A stretch of 64,000 nucleotides of DNA, taken from Enoplosus armatus (lineage: Eukaryota > Chordata > Actinopteri > Centrarchiformes > Enoplosidae). Below, one piece after another: positions 1-13,000 of this stretch. The translations under genes and the position numbers were made by a program. The stretch is from NCBI RefSeq assembly GCF_043641665.1, contig NC_092194.1, positions 14,304,798 to 14,368,797 on the forward strand, given 5' to 3'. Each line of letters opens with the position of its first letter. Positions within the stretch are counted from its first letter, which is position 1. Under the pieces are notes generated by a model, which did no database searches, was not told the DNA's origin, and saw only the letters and a list, made by a program, of their open reading frames with translations.

Positions 1-1349
1 TGAGGAGAAATGAATACTACACATTGAACAAGTGGGGGCAGTAGAGCAGCGCGTAGAAATGAGGGGTCTGGATTAAAATGGAGCAGCGCAGCTAAATCGG
101 CCGCTGTCACAAAGTGAGGCGCAGAAATGGGATTGCAGAAGTGAACTAAGAGAAAAAGAGTCAAGGTGACCCTCTCACAGACAGCACTGCAGACGTTCAG
201 CACTGCGCTTGGCTATAATTTGAAGCTGTGTAGAGGTCCACTTACAACACATGCAGATGACTTGAGTAGAAAAGTAGGAAAACTTTAATAGCTTTACAAT
301 AGATCCTGTCGAGCAGTTGTCAAAGTCAGACAGAAATGTAAGATAAAACACAGACTGTCTTCATTCATCTGTAAAGCTACTTACTGCCTTTAACAGAGGG
401 CTTCAGACATGCAACGTTATGAGTCTTGATGATAATGCGCAAGTCAAATGATAAGTTATAAAAACAAATAATATAAAAGCTAATGGCAGCGAGTGAAATG
501 AGAAACGACGGCAAATGAGTGATTCTTCATGGGGACTCTACAGTCATTCTCTCCTGAAACCACCAGAGCCAAGGCATTTTTCTCCGCTTATCACAGTTTT
601 TGTAATTCATCTCGGTGGGGAAGCTCATCTGTGAGCAGTGAGAGGGCCATGCATGGCTCTTGAAATGTCTTTCAATTATCCCACCATCACTAGTACAGCA
701 TTGTGCATCACTCAAAACATGCATTTCAATAGGCAGTGGATGGTTGTACTATTAGTCTCATTGACGTCCCGCTTTAGATGGCACGTCTATCAGTTCACTA
801 ACAGCCTCGTTTTACACAAGAAGCCAAGCTGCAAACCCAGGGATGCACGACATACTGTGTGCTCTTAGAAAGACAGCTATGATGATCACAATCAGGTGCG
901 CTCGTTACAAAGCAATAGATTTTTTCTTTTGTTTTGCAGTTTAAAAAAATCATATTATGCTAATAGCCTCATTAAACAGCATGCAATTACTTTTCCTGAC
1001 AAACAAGAGATATGGGATATAGATGGAGGCTGAGGGAACATCCTATAGAGAACTACAAAAGAGAGAGTAAATGAGGGAAGAAGGAAAAAACTATTATCTT
1101 CCCAGAGCAGAGAGCACCACTGCTGAGTCACAATGAAGCAACTCTTATAAATATCCTCAGGTTTAAGTAAAATGTTTGATCTTTTGGCTGAACTAATAAT
1201 GACTTTAAAATCATGACTAGATACTGTATAACACATAAGGTGGGACTCGTAGTGAGAATTTAAACACACTCAAAATCATCAAAATGCATTCAGTAAGCCC
1301 ACCCGGAGGTTATGTATTGTAATGTATCCTGCGACACATATTGACTCAC
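1..1349 (-). other. stxbp6: Partial last intron of stxbp6
   Basis: This sequence follows the exon 5 donor at 1349-1348 in transcription order. It was read for a terminal exon encoding the amisyn tail, and none was found on the minus strand. It contains no recognisable repeat or RNA gene. The remainder of the intron and the last exon should lie to the left of the window. Confidence 0.7.
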
Positions 1350-1507
1350 CTTGTGTGCAGTGACAGCGAACTGTTCGGCACTGTTCATCATGTCTGCAGT
1401 CCTCTCCTCAGCCCGTCCTAATCGCTCGCCGCGCTCATTCAGAGCCTGGCTGGCCTTCTGTACAGCACTCGTCACACTGTCTGCAGCTGAGTGCAGTATA
1501 CTGTTAC
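1350..1507 (-). CDS. stxbp6: stxbp6 coding exon, R-SNARE-like motif (residues 151-203)
   Basis: This 158-base exon carries the last two bases of Gly151 and then 52 codons (NSILHSAADSVTSAVQ...TAHK). It encodes a continuous amphipathic helix with the VAMP/tomosyn-like core ALNERGERLGRAEERT. Arg176 sits where the ionic zero-layer arginine of R-SNAREs falls, so this is the coiled-coil segment that assembles with syntaxin and SNAP-25. The acceptor is TTATCTGCAG|GTAAC after a long pyrimidine-rich tract, and the donor is AAG|GTGAGT, phase 0. The family ends about seven residues later with a short basic tail and no transmembrane anchor. That tail is not encoded between positions 1 and 1349 as far as I can find. 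Confidence 0.96.
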
Positions 1508-4500
1508 CTGCAGATAACGGCGGGAGTGAAGGAGCAAGACAGAGCAAAGAGAAGGGAAGAAGAAAAGTAAAGTAGGACACAATAGAGGAGAGAAAAGACA
1601 ACAGGGAAAGAAGTTGTGATTCCTTGAACAACAGAACGTAGAAGACCAGCTGTGTCAAATGAACATGTGACATTAGATGGGTGCAGTTTAATCAGTGACC
1701 CTGAGCATTAGTGTTAATGGTGGAAGAGAAAAACGTGGGAAAGTAAATGGCTTCCATCAGGTGCACCGTAGGAAGGTGGCTAATGAGTTTTCTTCAAAGC
1801 TGATTTACTTCAAGGAAAGATCAAGTGAAATTAACCTTTTCAAACTTCAAAGTATGCAACAGCAACACATGCAACACCGGATTTTAATGTCTCTTTTTAA
1901 GAAAGCATGTCATTCATGGTGATAAGCGCTGCTTTTCTTCAATGTTGAACTTGTGGTGCCAGCTCTGCGATTACTTTCCTCTTTTCAGAACCAGTGTAAT
2001 AAAGAGAGGATATGCGGTTGGCTGCACGGGCAACCCTGGAGACCCAGTAGTGGATATAAGACAGAGAACACATCTTCCGATAGCCGTGGCAGCCCTGCGG
2101 ATGTTTCCTCTGACAAGCCATTAATCTAGCGCACGTCGGGAGTGCTGCTGTTAAGCACTACGCTAGCAACCAGACTGGGAACAGCAATCTGCTTTCTTTT
2201 TGTCGGCAATACAGTTGCATTGGTCCAGTGGGGTATAATCTGTCATTTTATGTAGATGCATCTAATGGCAGTATGCCAGTTTGGGAAAAAATCAGCATTG
2301 GTTTCCCAAAAAGAGTCAAAGGAGACTTTCAGTCTGTGGTTACAAGGTCCTGACAAGTCATTTTAATTACAACACCATGTGGTGAGCAGCACCACAGGGC
2401 TCACAATGTTACAAAAAGACAATAGGAGGGCAATATTTTGCCTTTTGTAATATATATCTTTAGGGTATTGATAACCACCCCAGCCAGTCCAGTTAAGTTA
2501 CATCAAATAATTCACTTCCACACTGTCTACTCCTGTACCCAACTTTAAAAAATGGACAAGTGAAAAATAATAAAGACAACAAACACCCAGTGAAAACACT
2601 GAAAAGAAAGGAAGCTAGATTCGATTTTCCCAGGTCTATATCCTCAGATATACAGTAAGTGAGTTAGAGGGGATGAAACAGGCTAAGCAAAGCTTGAAGA
2701 TACTGACTGTATTAACACTTGACAAGCCTGATTCTATCTGCTCCCAGAGGAAACTGCAATATAGAGAGTGTATGTCCCGCGGCATCAAGGCACGTAGGCT
2801 GAGTGACAGATAATTGGGGCAGCTCTGCTGCAGTGGCTTATATGACAGCACAAAAGCTGACGGCGAGGCCAGCTGGTATTCTTTCAAAAGAAGTTAACTT
2901 GATAAAGTCAGGACAGTTTGTGTAGAGACACACCTGTGCCGCAGACACACCGATGTATGGATGTTCAGACCCACACCTACACACACTAAAGGAAATGGAA
3001 ACACATGCACAAACACAAGGACTTCCTTCAGTCAATTTTCCAGAGATTACAGTAAATGAACCACAGACAGCAGGTCACATTGCAGATGACAAACACGTCT
3101 GGACCAATGATGCAATAAGCTTCAGACCAGTCGGAAGTTGAAGTTGAGTCCACAGCATACAAGAACTCCACAGTCTACAGCTACAATGTGAACATAGTAC
3201 TTACTCTTAACTAGGAACTCTGTAACCATTAGCAAAGCAAAGTTCATGTGTAATTACAATACACTGCAAATATAGATTCTGGTTTACATTGCTCTGCTTC
3301 TATTTTGAAAAAAACAAAACAACCCTTTCTCTGAGAAGCTTTAGGTCTTCACTAGAAAGGATAAGACCTTTTCACCTTCAGACAGATTCCTCTTAATCCT
3401 CTCCTCCTGGGAGAGTAATACTCCCATCATCCTCAATATAACCCTGGCCCTCACAACCCCTCCACACCATGCACTCAAGAGAACATCTCCCTTTATTTGT
3501 CTGCACACCAGTTCCCTTTCTCTGGTGCCTTTCTTCTCCATTCTCAGAGATCAGCGGCGAGCTGCAGCGTGGGCTCCCCCAGTGGAGAATGTAATTACAG
3601 AGCAGGCAGGGTGGAGAGCTTATGAAGCGGCTGCAGCATCAGGAGCTGAATGAAACATGTGTAGGAGTCGATTATGTTATGTGGTGCCATCGCTGTGATC
3701 CAAACTCTGAGCCTTAGTGACTCTTAACTTAATGTGGGAGGTGAGCAGCCATCACTTATCAGTGGGGATAACAGTGGTTCTTTTATGTTCCTTAGGAGGT
3801 TCACTGGTATTAATATAGTCTACATTTTAATGAAGTTATGACATGATGTTGCACTGGTGTATCTAAAAATGTTGATCGAGAATGACCTACAGTGTGAGGC
3901 CAAGCCTATTCCATCCATGACACGCCTCTCTCAACAATGCAGGAGGAATGTTGTTGCTATACCCCATGATATCGTACTAAGCCAGGGTTTCTTTAACAAT
4001 GGAGAATGAACAAAAAAGGCAAGTTGTTTTCTGGCAACAAAATATTCCAGAACAAGGGAACTATGAGCAAAGATGAACATAACAAGGAAGGGGAAAGATC
4101 ATTCAAAGTCAACCCCTCCTTTACCAGCTCTGCTGTAAACATCAGATTACAGGCTGCACTGCTGGGGCGCAAAAGAAAATAAGCTGATGGTTATCAACAG
4201 GAACATGCCAGATACACTTCACGAAATACTGACAGCCAAGTCACGTTTACTCTCAAAGCATATGGGATTGATTAGATTGGATGTTTAACTTCAAGAACAA
4301 ACATACCTCCATGAAAAAGATCCATTCGAACAATACATGCTACAGTGCCTTTAGTATTTTCACTCTGGCAGCGTACATGATCATCTTATCACTGTGTTAG
4401 GATAATGCTGTGGCGTATAATATGTGTGGGTGTTTGAAGGGAGAGAGTGTCTTACAATAATTTCTTTTAAGCATTAGAGAGCGTATACTTATCTGCACTT

Positions 4501-7500
4501 CAACAAGTAACATCATAAATTCTCCTTATTACCCAGATATTACCAGAGGGCTTAAGGCTGCTGTTATTCACCCAAAGAAACATATGAAACATTCTGCCAA
4601 GGATGTCTGTAAGTGATCCCAATCCTTTTCATAGCTTTACCTACATATCAGCGCCTCTTGACTCTCAAGTACCCCATAATTGCTGTTATTTTCAACTGGG
4701 GTCTTCTTTTCCTACTTTCTGCAATTATGAGACAGGCAATGTTAAAGCATCTCATCACTTACTTTACTGTAGATTTATGTACTTTCAGTTAACAGTGAGG
4801 ACATGAAACATGATTAGATTTTCCTGACGTTAATTACAACTACAAAAGCATGTCAATACAAGTAGTAAACTAAAGTTTTTTTAAATCAAGACTGATGTAT
4901 TCACACTAATAGTCAAGTGTACTTAAAAAAAAAGATTTGGTGGATTTTAAATTCATAAATACACAATTATGTCAAATGTGGCTGCTCCAATATGTCAATC
5001 TAAATCACCAACATCCCATTTTTTTGCCAGTAGCCAGAAAAGTAAACAAGGAAGTGTGTGAGGAATACTAAAACCGAATCAAAGAATTGCAATTGCGTGA
5101 TAAATTCCACCCAACCCACAACTCCATTTACAATGAGTGTAACTGTGATAAAAGAATGTCTTTTAATTTATTTTCAAATTCAACAGTTTCAAAAGTGTAT
5201 TTTTCTCTGTGTGTGACAGCAGCACTTTCTGAGAAGTGTATAAAGCTCTTTAAGTAAATAGGTGACAGAAGTTGAACTTAATCCTGTTTTAAATGGATTA
5301 TGCATGAAAGAATGATCAACAAGAAATGACTAATGTAATCGACATCATAGGGGCCTGAACACAGTTATGCAGCTCCTGTTGCACAATAAACTGCTGCTGC
5401 AGTTTAATTAATGCAAATCTTGACATTATCGAAGCAGCATAATGCAGCTATAGCAGAGGTTCAACCAGGAAGGGCACCTCCCTCCGGCACTCCTGACACA
5501 CATCTATTATTATTCTATAGCATTTACCATATTCTCCCTGCAGTTATTCCCTATACAGTTAATTCTCTCTTTCAATGGTCACTCCCAAACCTTTTATACA
5601 GGGCTGTTCCTCCTTTCTCTATGTTCCCAAATCATTTAGCCATCTGCACATTTGCTTTTTTTCCGATGCCCCTCCCTCCCCATGAAATATATACTGTATA
5701 TACACCCTACTGTATATGCCTATCATTATATCATTGTCTTTCACAGTGCTGCTCCTCTCCGTCCCCACCACCATCGGCATCCAGGACCTCGACTTGTTTA
5801 GCATCAGCGGTCACAGGCTTCATTTCAACCTACATCACTCAGTTGTTAATGTAAAATGTGTGATCCGGCACTGAGGTTTAATGACCCTATTACAAACAAA
5901 ACTACAGCTGATGAACTACATTTGATTCACTTTTATTGCACATGTTTATGTGTCCCATAAATACTCACATTTACTTTGCGGTGAGGTGGATGTGAAGCCA
6001 GAGAGGCTCCTTCAACACAGTGGTTAACCACACCTTGCTGAAGCATTTTTAACCAGCAGGACAAAAGGACACCAATGAGGACATCCTGTCCTGAACGTAC
6101 CACAGAGCCGTTCCGACACTGACAGAAAAATAGCTACTAGGTATTCATGAACAGCCTACTTTCAGTGGCTTTAATCAGCACATAAATGTCAGCAACACAC
6201 AATGCATTAAACAGCCACAATTCTCATCATTATAGTCTTGACAAGGCTTAAATGTTAATTTGTGAAATGCTATACAGAAGTACAGAATACTGAGGAAACC
6301 ATCAGGGAAGAAGCCCTCCATCATTGCACTGCCCTTGTATATCAAAATGTGACTGACCTCTGCACAGTATTAGTCAGTGACTGCACACACAGTCTGACAG
6401 TGAGGGTCAACGGCACATAACTCACATAACCTTTGGATGTAAACATAAAATCCCTTTAAGCATGTACTCAACCCACGCACAAACCAGGGAGATGTTGACC
6501 TTGCGCTCACTGGGAGCATACAGAAGAAAGTTCTGTGTTTGCAAATGTTAACTACAGTATATCGCTAACAATGACAACACAGGTCACTGAAGTCCCTGAG
6601 AGCCAGGAGCAGAGCCCTCCGCTCAGAGGGCAGGCGACAGACTTCATTTGAAACTTTTTAAAATCCAACTTTGCAGAATTTACTGTGTGTGTATATGCAT
6701 TGTACGGCTTTAAAATGACAGGATTTTTTAGAATTTGCTCGCTGTTGCTAATGGTCAATTGGCTGATTTCCAGATATACAGGGAGACACATCCCTCAGGT
6801 CCTTCTTGTGCTTGACATGCACGCAAGAGTTCAAGTTTCTCCAAGACACTGCGGTCTCTTATAAAACAGGACCTTACTGGAATTCATCACTTTTTAGTAA
6901 AGGATATAACTTTTTACATTTAGTCCAAGTAGGTTCATAAACTGTACCACTGGCTTACCTTGTCTTAGTAGATGACTGAGGTGTACAACAAATGCTTTCC
7001 TCATTCTGTTCAAATAGACCTTGCAACGGAAAATGACTGAATCTACAGCTTGGTCCTCTGTGATGAGAAAATATCAAAAGTCATGGTCAGCTTTGATGTT
7101 CAAACATGATATAGTTTTGAAATTAGTCGAGAGGGGTTACCGTTTTTGGATTATGAAATCACGAGTATTAAGGGTTCAGTTGTTTATAAATGTCATGCAA
7201 AAAACTGTAAAACTGGTTACTGTTTAATAATTCATCCATCCATTGATTATAACCTTCATACAGAGCATGTAGGTAAACTAAAGGGAGACAAGTTTGCCTA
7301 ATGCTGAGGGTTTAAAAGCATCCACTTTGCTCATAGATTTAACACTTCGTTTAGAATCAAGTCATGAATACAGGTGGGAATTAAGGTAAAACAGGGTATA
7401 TAGTGTGGACAGCAGGCCAAGTCGGCACTGATAACAAGGCAATTAGCAAATTAGCTGCTTTTATTTCCAGACCAATTACATGCCCCATCAAGGACCAAAA

Positions 7501-9562
7501 ACGTGTTTGTGCTTCTTCCCCTCGACGGCTCTGACAGAAGTCTAAAACTCTGCAGTAAGAATTCACCCAGAAAGGTCTTTTTAAACAGAAGACATTATCA
7601 CAAGTTACAAGGCTCATGAATATGGACAGAGACAGAAGTACAGGATGCAGAAAAAAGAAGCCCAGATAAAAAAAAATAGCTTTCTTGAATTTAATTTCAA
7701 TCATTAAATAATAACTAAATAAACATTTTGTGTTTTCCCAGAAGATTCTGCAGATAGAGTCTCCCACAGTTATGGTCCCACACCTGAGCAGCGTCATGAT
7801 TTTTGTTTTGCACTGGTGTGAGACTTAAACTGGAGTGGACAGAGTTGGCAGCAGGCTGGCATCCTCTCTGTTCCTTGCGTCACAATGTGGGTGGTGAGGT
7901 GTCAATTTTTTGATCAATCACACACACACAGCACCCTCGACTCACTGACAGCCAGGACTTACAGCATGGTGTCAATAGCTGGATCAATACTGTAGCTGTT
8001 TCTACAAAACCACAGGTTTGGCTCTTAAAAGTATATTTTAAATAGGATGTAGTTTTTGTGGGTAAATTCATTCATATTACAAGCATATTATATCAAGGGC
8101 AGTGCTATGTGTCTTATAGTGTGTCTTACATTTTATGCAGTTAAAACAATGCTACAGGGCCTCTAAGTGTAATTTTAAGATCTACTGGAGGCGTGCGGTT
8201 GATATGCAACATTTGCATTCCACAATCCATCCTACTCTACAGACCCCCGGGTTCAGTGCTCTCTGGGACACCATTACCTTCCCACCTACACATACAGAGA
8301 CAATAGTATGCACCAGGGTCTGTTTAAGCGAGTTGAATATGGACATGGTTTTCAGAGTAGGAGGAAGGTCAAGGCAACGTAACAGAATGTAAAAGAGAAC
8401 GAGTAGCTTTATCATCAATGAGTAGATAGTGGGTTCCCACACACAGAGTAAGGGAAAAAAAGAGACAAAGGGAAGTGCCTTTATAACATATTTCACTTAG
8501 TCTCACCTCTCTGCAAATTATTGTATGTTCAATCATACTTTCCTAACCTACAGCTTTACCCAGAAACCCCTTATTTTGCATCATGAGTGAAAGCTTTCAC
8601 AAGAAGCATGTTACCAGTTACAAGAGAGTCATTATTCATTCTGTGCCTTGCTCACAGTAAGATTTTATTCGTAGCGCAGCAGTCTGAAGTATAAAATCCA
8701 GCAAAGTAAACCAATTTCTTTTTGGTTTTCAAAAATATCTATGTCTGGTAATTCGATCTTGTATATGTGGGGCAGATGGACACCCAGCAGGAGGATGTGT
8801 TTTTCATAAATAATTCCATCAATAATGCAACAGGTTGAATGGTGCTCAAAAATGAGGGGTAAACGGATCAATATATGATTAAACGGCTGAGGATGCTGCA
8901 TTCTCTACTGGGTCTCACTGTAGAGGAAACCATCAACCAGCACCAGAACTCTTCCTCTCCTGGGTAACAAACAATTTGTAACCACGAAATGACCAATTAT
9001 GTGGTTTTACATTTACATTCTACATGTCTAAAACATTTGGGAATTGACTTCACTCTTTACTTGTTAGTTGGGCATGAAATTAGTATTATTTCCAAAGGGA
9101 AAGGGTTAGTTTCCCAGATTAAATATCAGTGTCAAACAATAATTAGGGACTGTTACAGCTCTTACTGTGATGTTTAATGTTATTATGAAGGGTGAAAATC
9201 AATTGAAACATATGTGTCTCACACTTCAGGCACACAATGAAATGTGTCAACATTGCATAAATTAGGGACAATTATTATTTAGTGTTTAGTGCTTTAAACC
9301 AGTTGATCTGTGTCAGATATTTTGAGTCACAGCTGATACCTTTTGTTGGACATCCTCATTGACCGCACTCAACAGATGCTGTGTACGAGTAATAACCATG
9401 CATTTTCATACACAGCAGGTGCTGGTTGTCATCATGCATAATCAGATTCAGACTGGCTTATAGCACAGTATGACAGCAGCAGGTCTGGCATTGCAGAGCC
9501 ACTGTGTGAAACAGAAATACTAACAAAGACCAGTGTTTTGTTGTTTTTTGTAACGGTCTTAC
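1508..9562 (-). other. stxbp6: stxbp6 intron 4, 8.1 kb, non-coding
   Basis: The intron is bounded by GTAAGACC at 9562 and TTATCTGCAG at 1508. It holds AT-rich unique-looking sequence. A possible regulatory cluster near 5341-5470 has a TTAATTAATGCAAAT stretch combining homeodomain and POU octamer motifs. The open frames inside, including one of 147 codons at 5411-5854, lack splice context or recognisable domains and look like chance. Confidence 0.9.
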
Positions 9563-9728
9563 CCCCCAGCAGTTTGGACTGACAGTTGACGAACTCTGGT
9601 TTCCGCGCTGAGCTGTAGCGCTGGCAGGTGTGGTGAAGAATCTGAATGAAGGTGCACTTCTCTCCTGCTGAACCAGCAACCCACTGGTCGAATGCATTTT
9701 CGAACATCAGGTCGAACTCTGGAGAGTC
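9563..9728 (-). CDS. stxbp6: stxbp6 coding exon (residues 96-151)
   Basis: This 166-base exon encodes 55 codons plus one base. It opens with DSPEFDLMFENAFDQWV and ends at NCQSKLLGG. The acceptor is TATTCTCTCCAAG|GACTC, and the donor is GGGG|GTAAGACC in phase 1. The split glycine codon is completed by GT at the start of the next exon. The segment covers the helical end of the N-terminal domain (KCTFIQILHHTCQRY) and the linker leading to the SNARE motif. Compared with human amisyn as I remember it, changes are conservative and cluster near residues 114-136. Reading through the donor would give KTVTKN and a stop, so splicing is required. Confidence 0.96.
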
Positions 9729-9929
9729 CTTGGAGAGAATACCAGTAAGAACGAGAAATGAGTGAGAGGTGAGTGTGTGTAGTCAGGGAAAGGAAACAAC
9801 TATCAGGGGGGAAATGGTGAAATGGGGACACTAACTACAAGTTATTTTGTATCAGCAATACTTGCTTTAACCCAAAATTGGCTTATTAACTAAATAAATA
9901 ACAGTGGTTGACGACTAGAAATAACATAC
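9729..9929 (-). other. stxbp6: stxbp6 intron 3, 201 bp
   Basis: This short phase 0 intron runs from GTATGT (9929) to CTCTCCAAG (9729). Its length is divisible by three, but retention would soon meet a stop (codons after NK read VCYF, then stop), so retained transcripts would be truncated. It has a good pyrimidine-rich 3' end. Confidence 0.93.
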
Positions 9930-10060
9930 TTTGTTGGGGTCAATGCCGTTGACCTGCCGTAGCTGGTCAATTGTCCACTGTGACCTTTTTATGAAGGCAG
10001 AAGATCCTTGGAACTGCTTCACTTTAGTGATAGATAAGTGGGACGGTTTCTTATTCGTCA
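9930..10060 (-). CDS. stxbp6: stxbp6 coding exon (residues 52-95)
   Basis: This 131-base internal exon supplies the last two bases of Val52 and then 43 codons, starting TNKKPSHLSITKVKQF and ending with RQVNGIDPNK. The acceptor reads TTTATTTCCACAG|TGACG and the donor reads AAA|GTATGT, phase 0. It joins the preceding exon as ...ICLS-V-TNKKP..., matching amisyn without a gap. The region completes the central part of the PH/Sec3-like N-terminal domain, with several lysines that fit a membrane-facing surface. It is followed after only 201 bases by the next exon, whereas the intron before it is 35 kb long. No frame damage is seen. Confidence 0.96.
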
Positions 10061-13000
10061 CTGTGGAAATAAAAACAATAAAAACACACCAGATAAGATT
10101 GTTGCAACAATTATTATCGCCAACATTGAATTCCAGAATATGAGGTTTCTGTGTAACTTGCAAACCCTATTGTTTATGACACAGTGAGAAAGTTTGGATT
10201 AGGATAAATGGACAGTTTGGGTCACAAGGTGAGGAATATTAGAGTCAAGCAGAAATGCAAGCTTCCTCTTGTGGGCGGCAGAAACAATGGGATCCATTAA
10301 CAATAGACATTTCTTATTTGGAGCCAACAGCAACAGAGACCATGATAAAAATTCCCTATGAGAAGACAGCCTAACCACGAACAGACAAACCCTGTAAACA
10401 TGGCTTTGTGCAATAATCTTATATACAGTCCCCTGTGCAATGAGTTTCTGTTGTGTTCCAGCCGCATAAAGGACATTTTTACAAACTACTGGTTTGAGGA
10501 ACATAAACACTGTAATATTGTTCCTGTCAAAGTATAAATGGTTGAGCATTTTTACGCTGTGCTGGACACAACTCATTTCTCTTGAAAGTGATGTATTCCT
10601 TCTACTGCACTGCTGACTAAATCTAAGCAGGTAACAAATGAAGCTACATTCAAGCATGGCGGTATCGCCTTTTAAACAACTCCACAAGAGAAAAACGGAC
10701 ATAATAACATAATCCATTACATTCTTCTACGATTGCAATTATTATGTATTGTGGACTTTTATCAGTTGGTGCAATAACAATCATGCTTAGTTGGTTCATA
10801 ACATTCATACAATGCAGAGAAAAAAGTGGCAGTCTGTTGCTTGCATATTCTGTGTACTTTTGTACATAACCTACTGTAATGAGCTTGTCCAACAGGACTA
10901 GTAACATGCTAACTAAGGTATCTTTAAAGTGCCAAAATGGCACTCTGACTTTCCCCCTTCTGTCCAATAACATCATCAGGCCCCACTCGCCTCAACATTA
11001 CAGTACCTCCACTTCTATTCCCATGAATATCTGCGTTTGACTCTTCCCATACAGAGATCAACATCACCACGTTTAGAGATCATCAAAGCTCACGGTTCTA
11101 TACTGACTCTGGACTGCTGGATGTGTGTGTGGCTGGATAATGAAAACCTTTGTTGCTTTTTTAACCAAGGCAGCGAACCTCTGCTTCCGCTCTCCCACAT
11201 TTGCCATTGTGTCATCTCAGGTCACTTTCGGGTCACTTTCACTGCTGCTGCTCTTTACTCTGCTTCTCATCTCTGAAAAACTAGCATCCCTGCTGACTGC
11301 AATGTTACACTTTTGTTCAGGTTTGCTTTCTGCGAATGATTTTGAAAATATAGGTAGGGCTGGATGTTACGTCAGGTGATACATTCAGCAAGCAAACTCC
11401 CCAGAGAGGAGGATTTAGACAGCTGCAGTTAATACTTGAGGTGCTGGTCTGAAATTGCAGAGTGGAACAGACAGACAGAGGCAGACGGATACAATACAGG
11501 CAGACTGGCCGTCATTTCTTTCAAATCTTTTCTTTGAGAAGTTATTTTTATTCAAACAGACAGCCACAACCATGACAAACAGATGAAGTGAGTGATCAGA
11601 TCTGTCTTGGGTCACACAGAAGGCTAATAGAAGCTCCAGAAACCAGAAAATTGCATAAAGAAGACGACAGCTGGATGTAACCAACCAGTGTGTTGAAGGG
11701 TAGGAGTCTAGAAGCTCAGGTCATGCAATTCACAGTAGGAATAATTTGTCTCTGAGCTACAGCCATGGCAGATGATAGATTATAGCACAGAACCACTACT
11801 TTCCACAAACTGATAAAGAAGAAATTGAGTAGTAGAGTTTTATTGCTCTCGCTTGGTAAGTGGAGTCTGAGAGATAAAAGACCGACACAAGTACAGTATG
11901 AATTCAACTAGAAACCATCTTTCTCTTGCCTTCATCTTTTCCTACCAGAAACGTCCTATTCAGTATGTGGCTGGAACTAATGACTATTTTCATTCTATAA
12001 TATTTCAATTGATAGAAATTGTTTGGTATATAAGATGTCACAAAATAGTTCCCAGAGCCCAAGGTTGTGTCTTCAAATTGCTTGTTTTGTCTGACAGTCT
12101 AAAACCCAAATGTATTCAATTTGCTATGATATTAAACAGAGAAAAGCAGAGTATCCTGAGATTTCAGTAGCTACAACAAGTTAAAGCTTAGCATTTTTGT
12201 ATAATAAATTACTAAACAACTGTTTTAGCACAGCACCTATATGAAAAGTGTGACCTGCCTTCCAGTCAAGCAGAATATGCCACGCTGTACACAAGCACAA
12301 ACTAGGTTTGCCTACCACAAAATGTACTGTGACTCAAAACAGAACGATCAGTCACGCTGAAAATGCAGTAACAGTAGTTTTACAATATACTGTAGCAACC
12401 GCTCATGTCACGGCTCAATGTAAATTTTTGCCTACAGCATTCTATTCAACATAACAGATGGGAAAAAAACGATCATGATTATGAATGAGTGTGACCCCCG
12501 AACCGAGAGGCTTTGACTGACACATTCCCGCATTAGCATATTCACTGCCATATCATAAGCTTTTTGTGGTGAGGCTGCTTTCAAAACAATCACACTGACT
12601 CCAGGATCAGAATAACAGTTGCACGAGAAGTATGTATTAAATGATCCATAAACATGTTCTGTCGCAGTCTGGTAGTGCTGTTTGGCTATTTAGCTTTTTT
12701 TTTCTTTCAATAAAACTATGACAGTACTGACTTCTGAAATGCATCAGTGAATATGTGAAAGAGACCTGTCGTCTCAAGGCCGTGGAGCTGAATCGTCGAC
12801 ACATCAACAGTGAGGTCTTAATTAAACCACCAGACACCTTTGAGCCTCTCAAATCAATTTCGTATTCAGCTGTTGACTCCCACCTTGTCTGAGTAGCTCC
12901 CCTGCATATTAAACAATTACTGAAAGTTAGAGGAGCTGGCTTTATTGAAACAGCAATCAAGGAGAGGATTGTGAGAAACTGTATACTCAAGCCCTTCTAC

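Noticed and set aside
1..1349. Search for the last stxbp6 exon (short basic tail and stop)
   Set aside because: Cat/ctt-containing positions such as 360 and 529 were tried on minus, and the codons before them do not give the expected tail. The exon is taken to be outside the window.
5411..5854. 147-codon open frame on plus
   Set aside because: No known family and a low-complexity Pro/Ser-rich end. It lies antisense within intron 4 and looks like chance.
10199..10717. 172-codon open frame on minus inside intron 2, the longest in the window
   Set aside because: No recognisable domain, no convincing splice or promoter context, and composition like the surrounding intron. Length alone is within chance for 64 kb.
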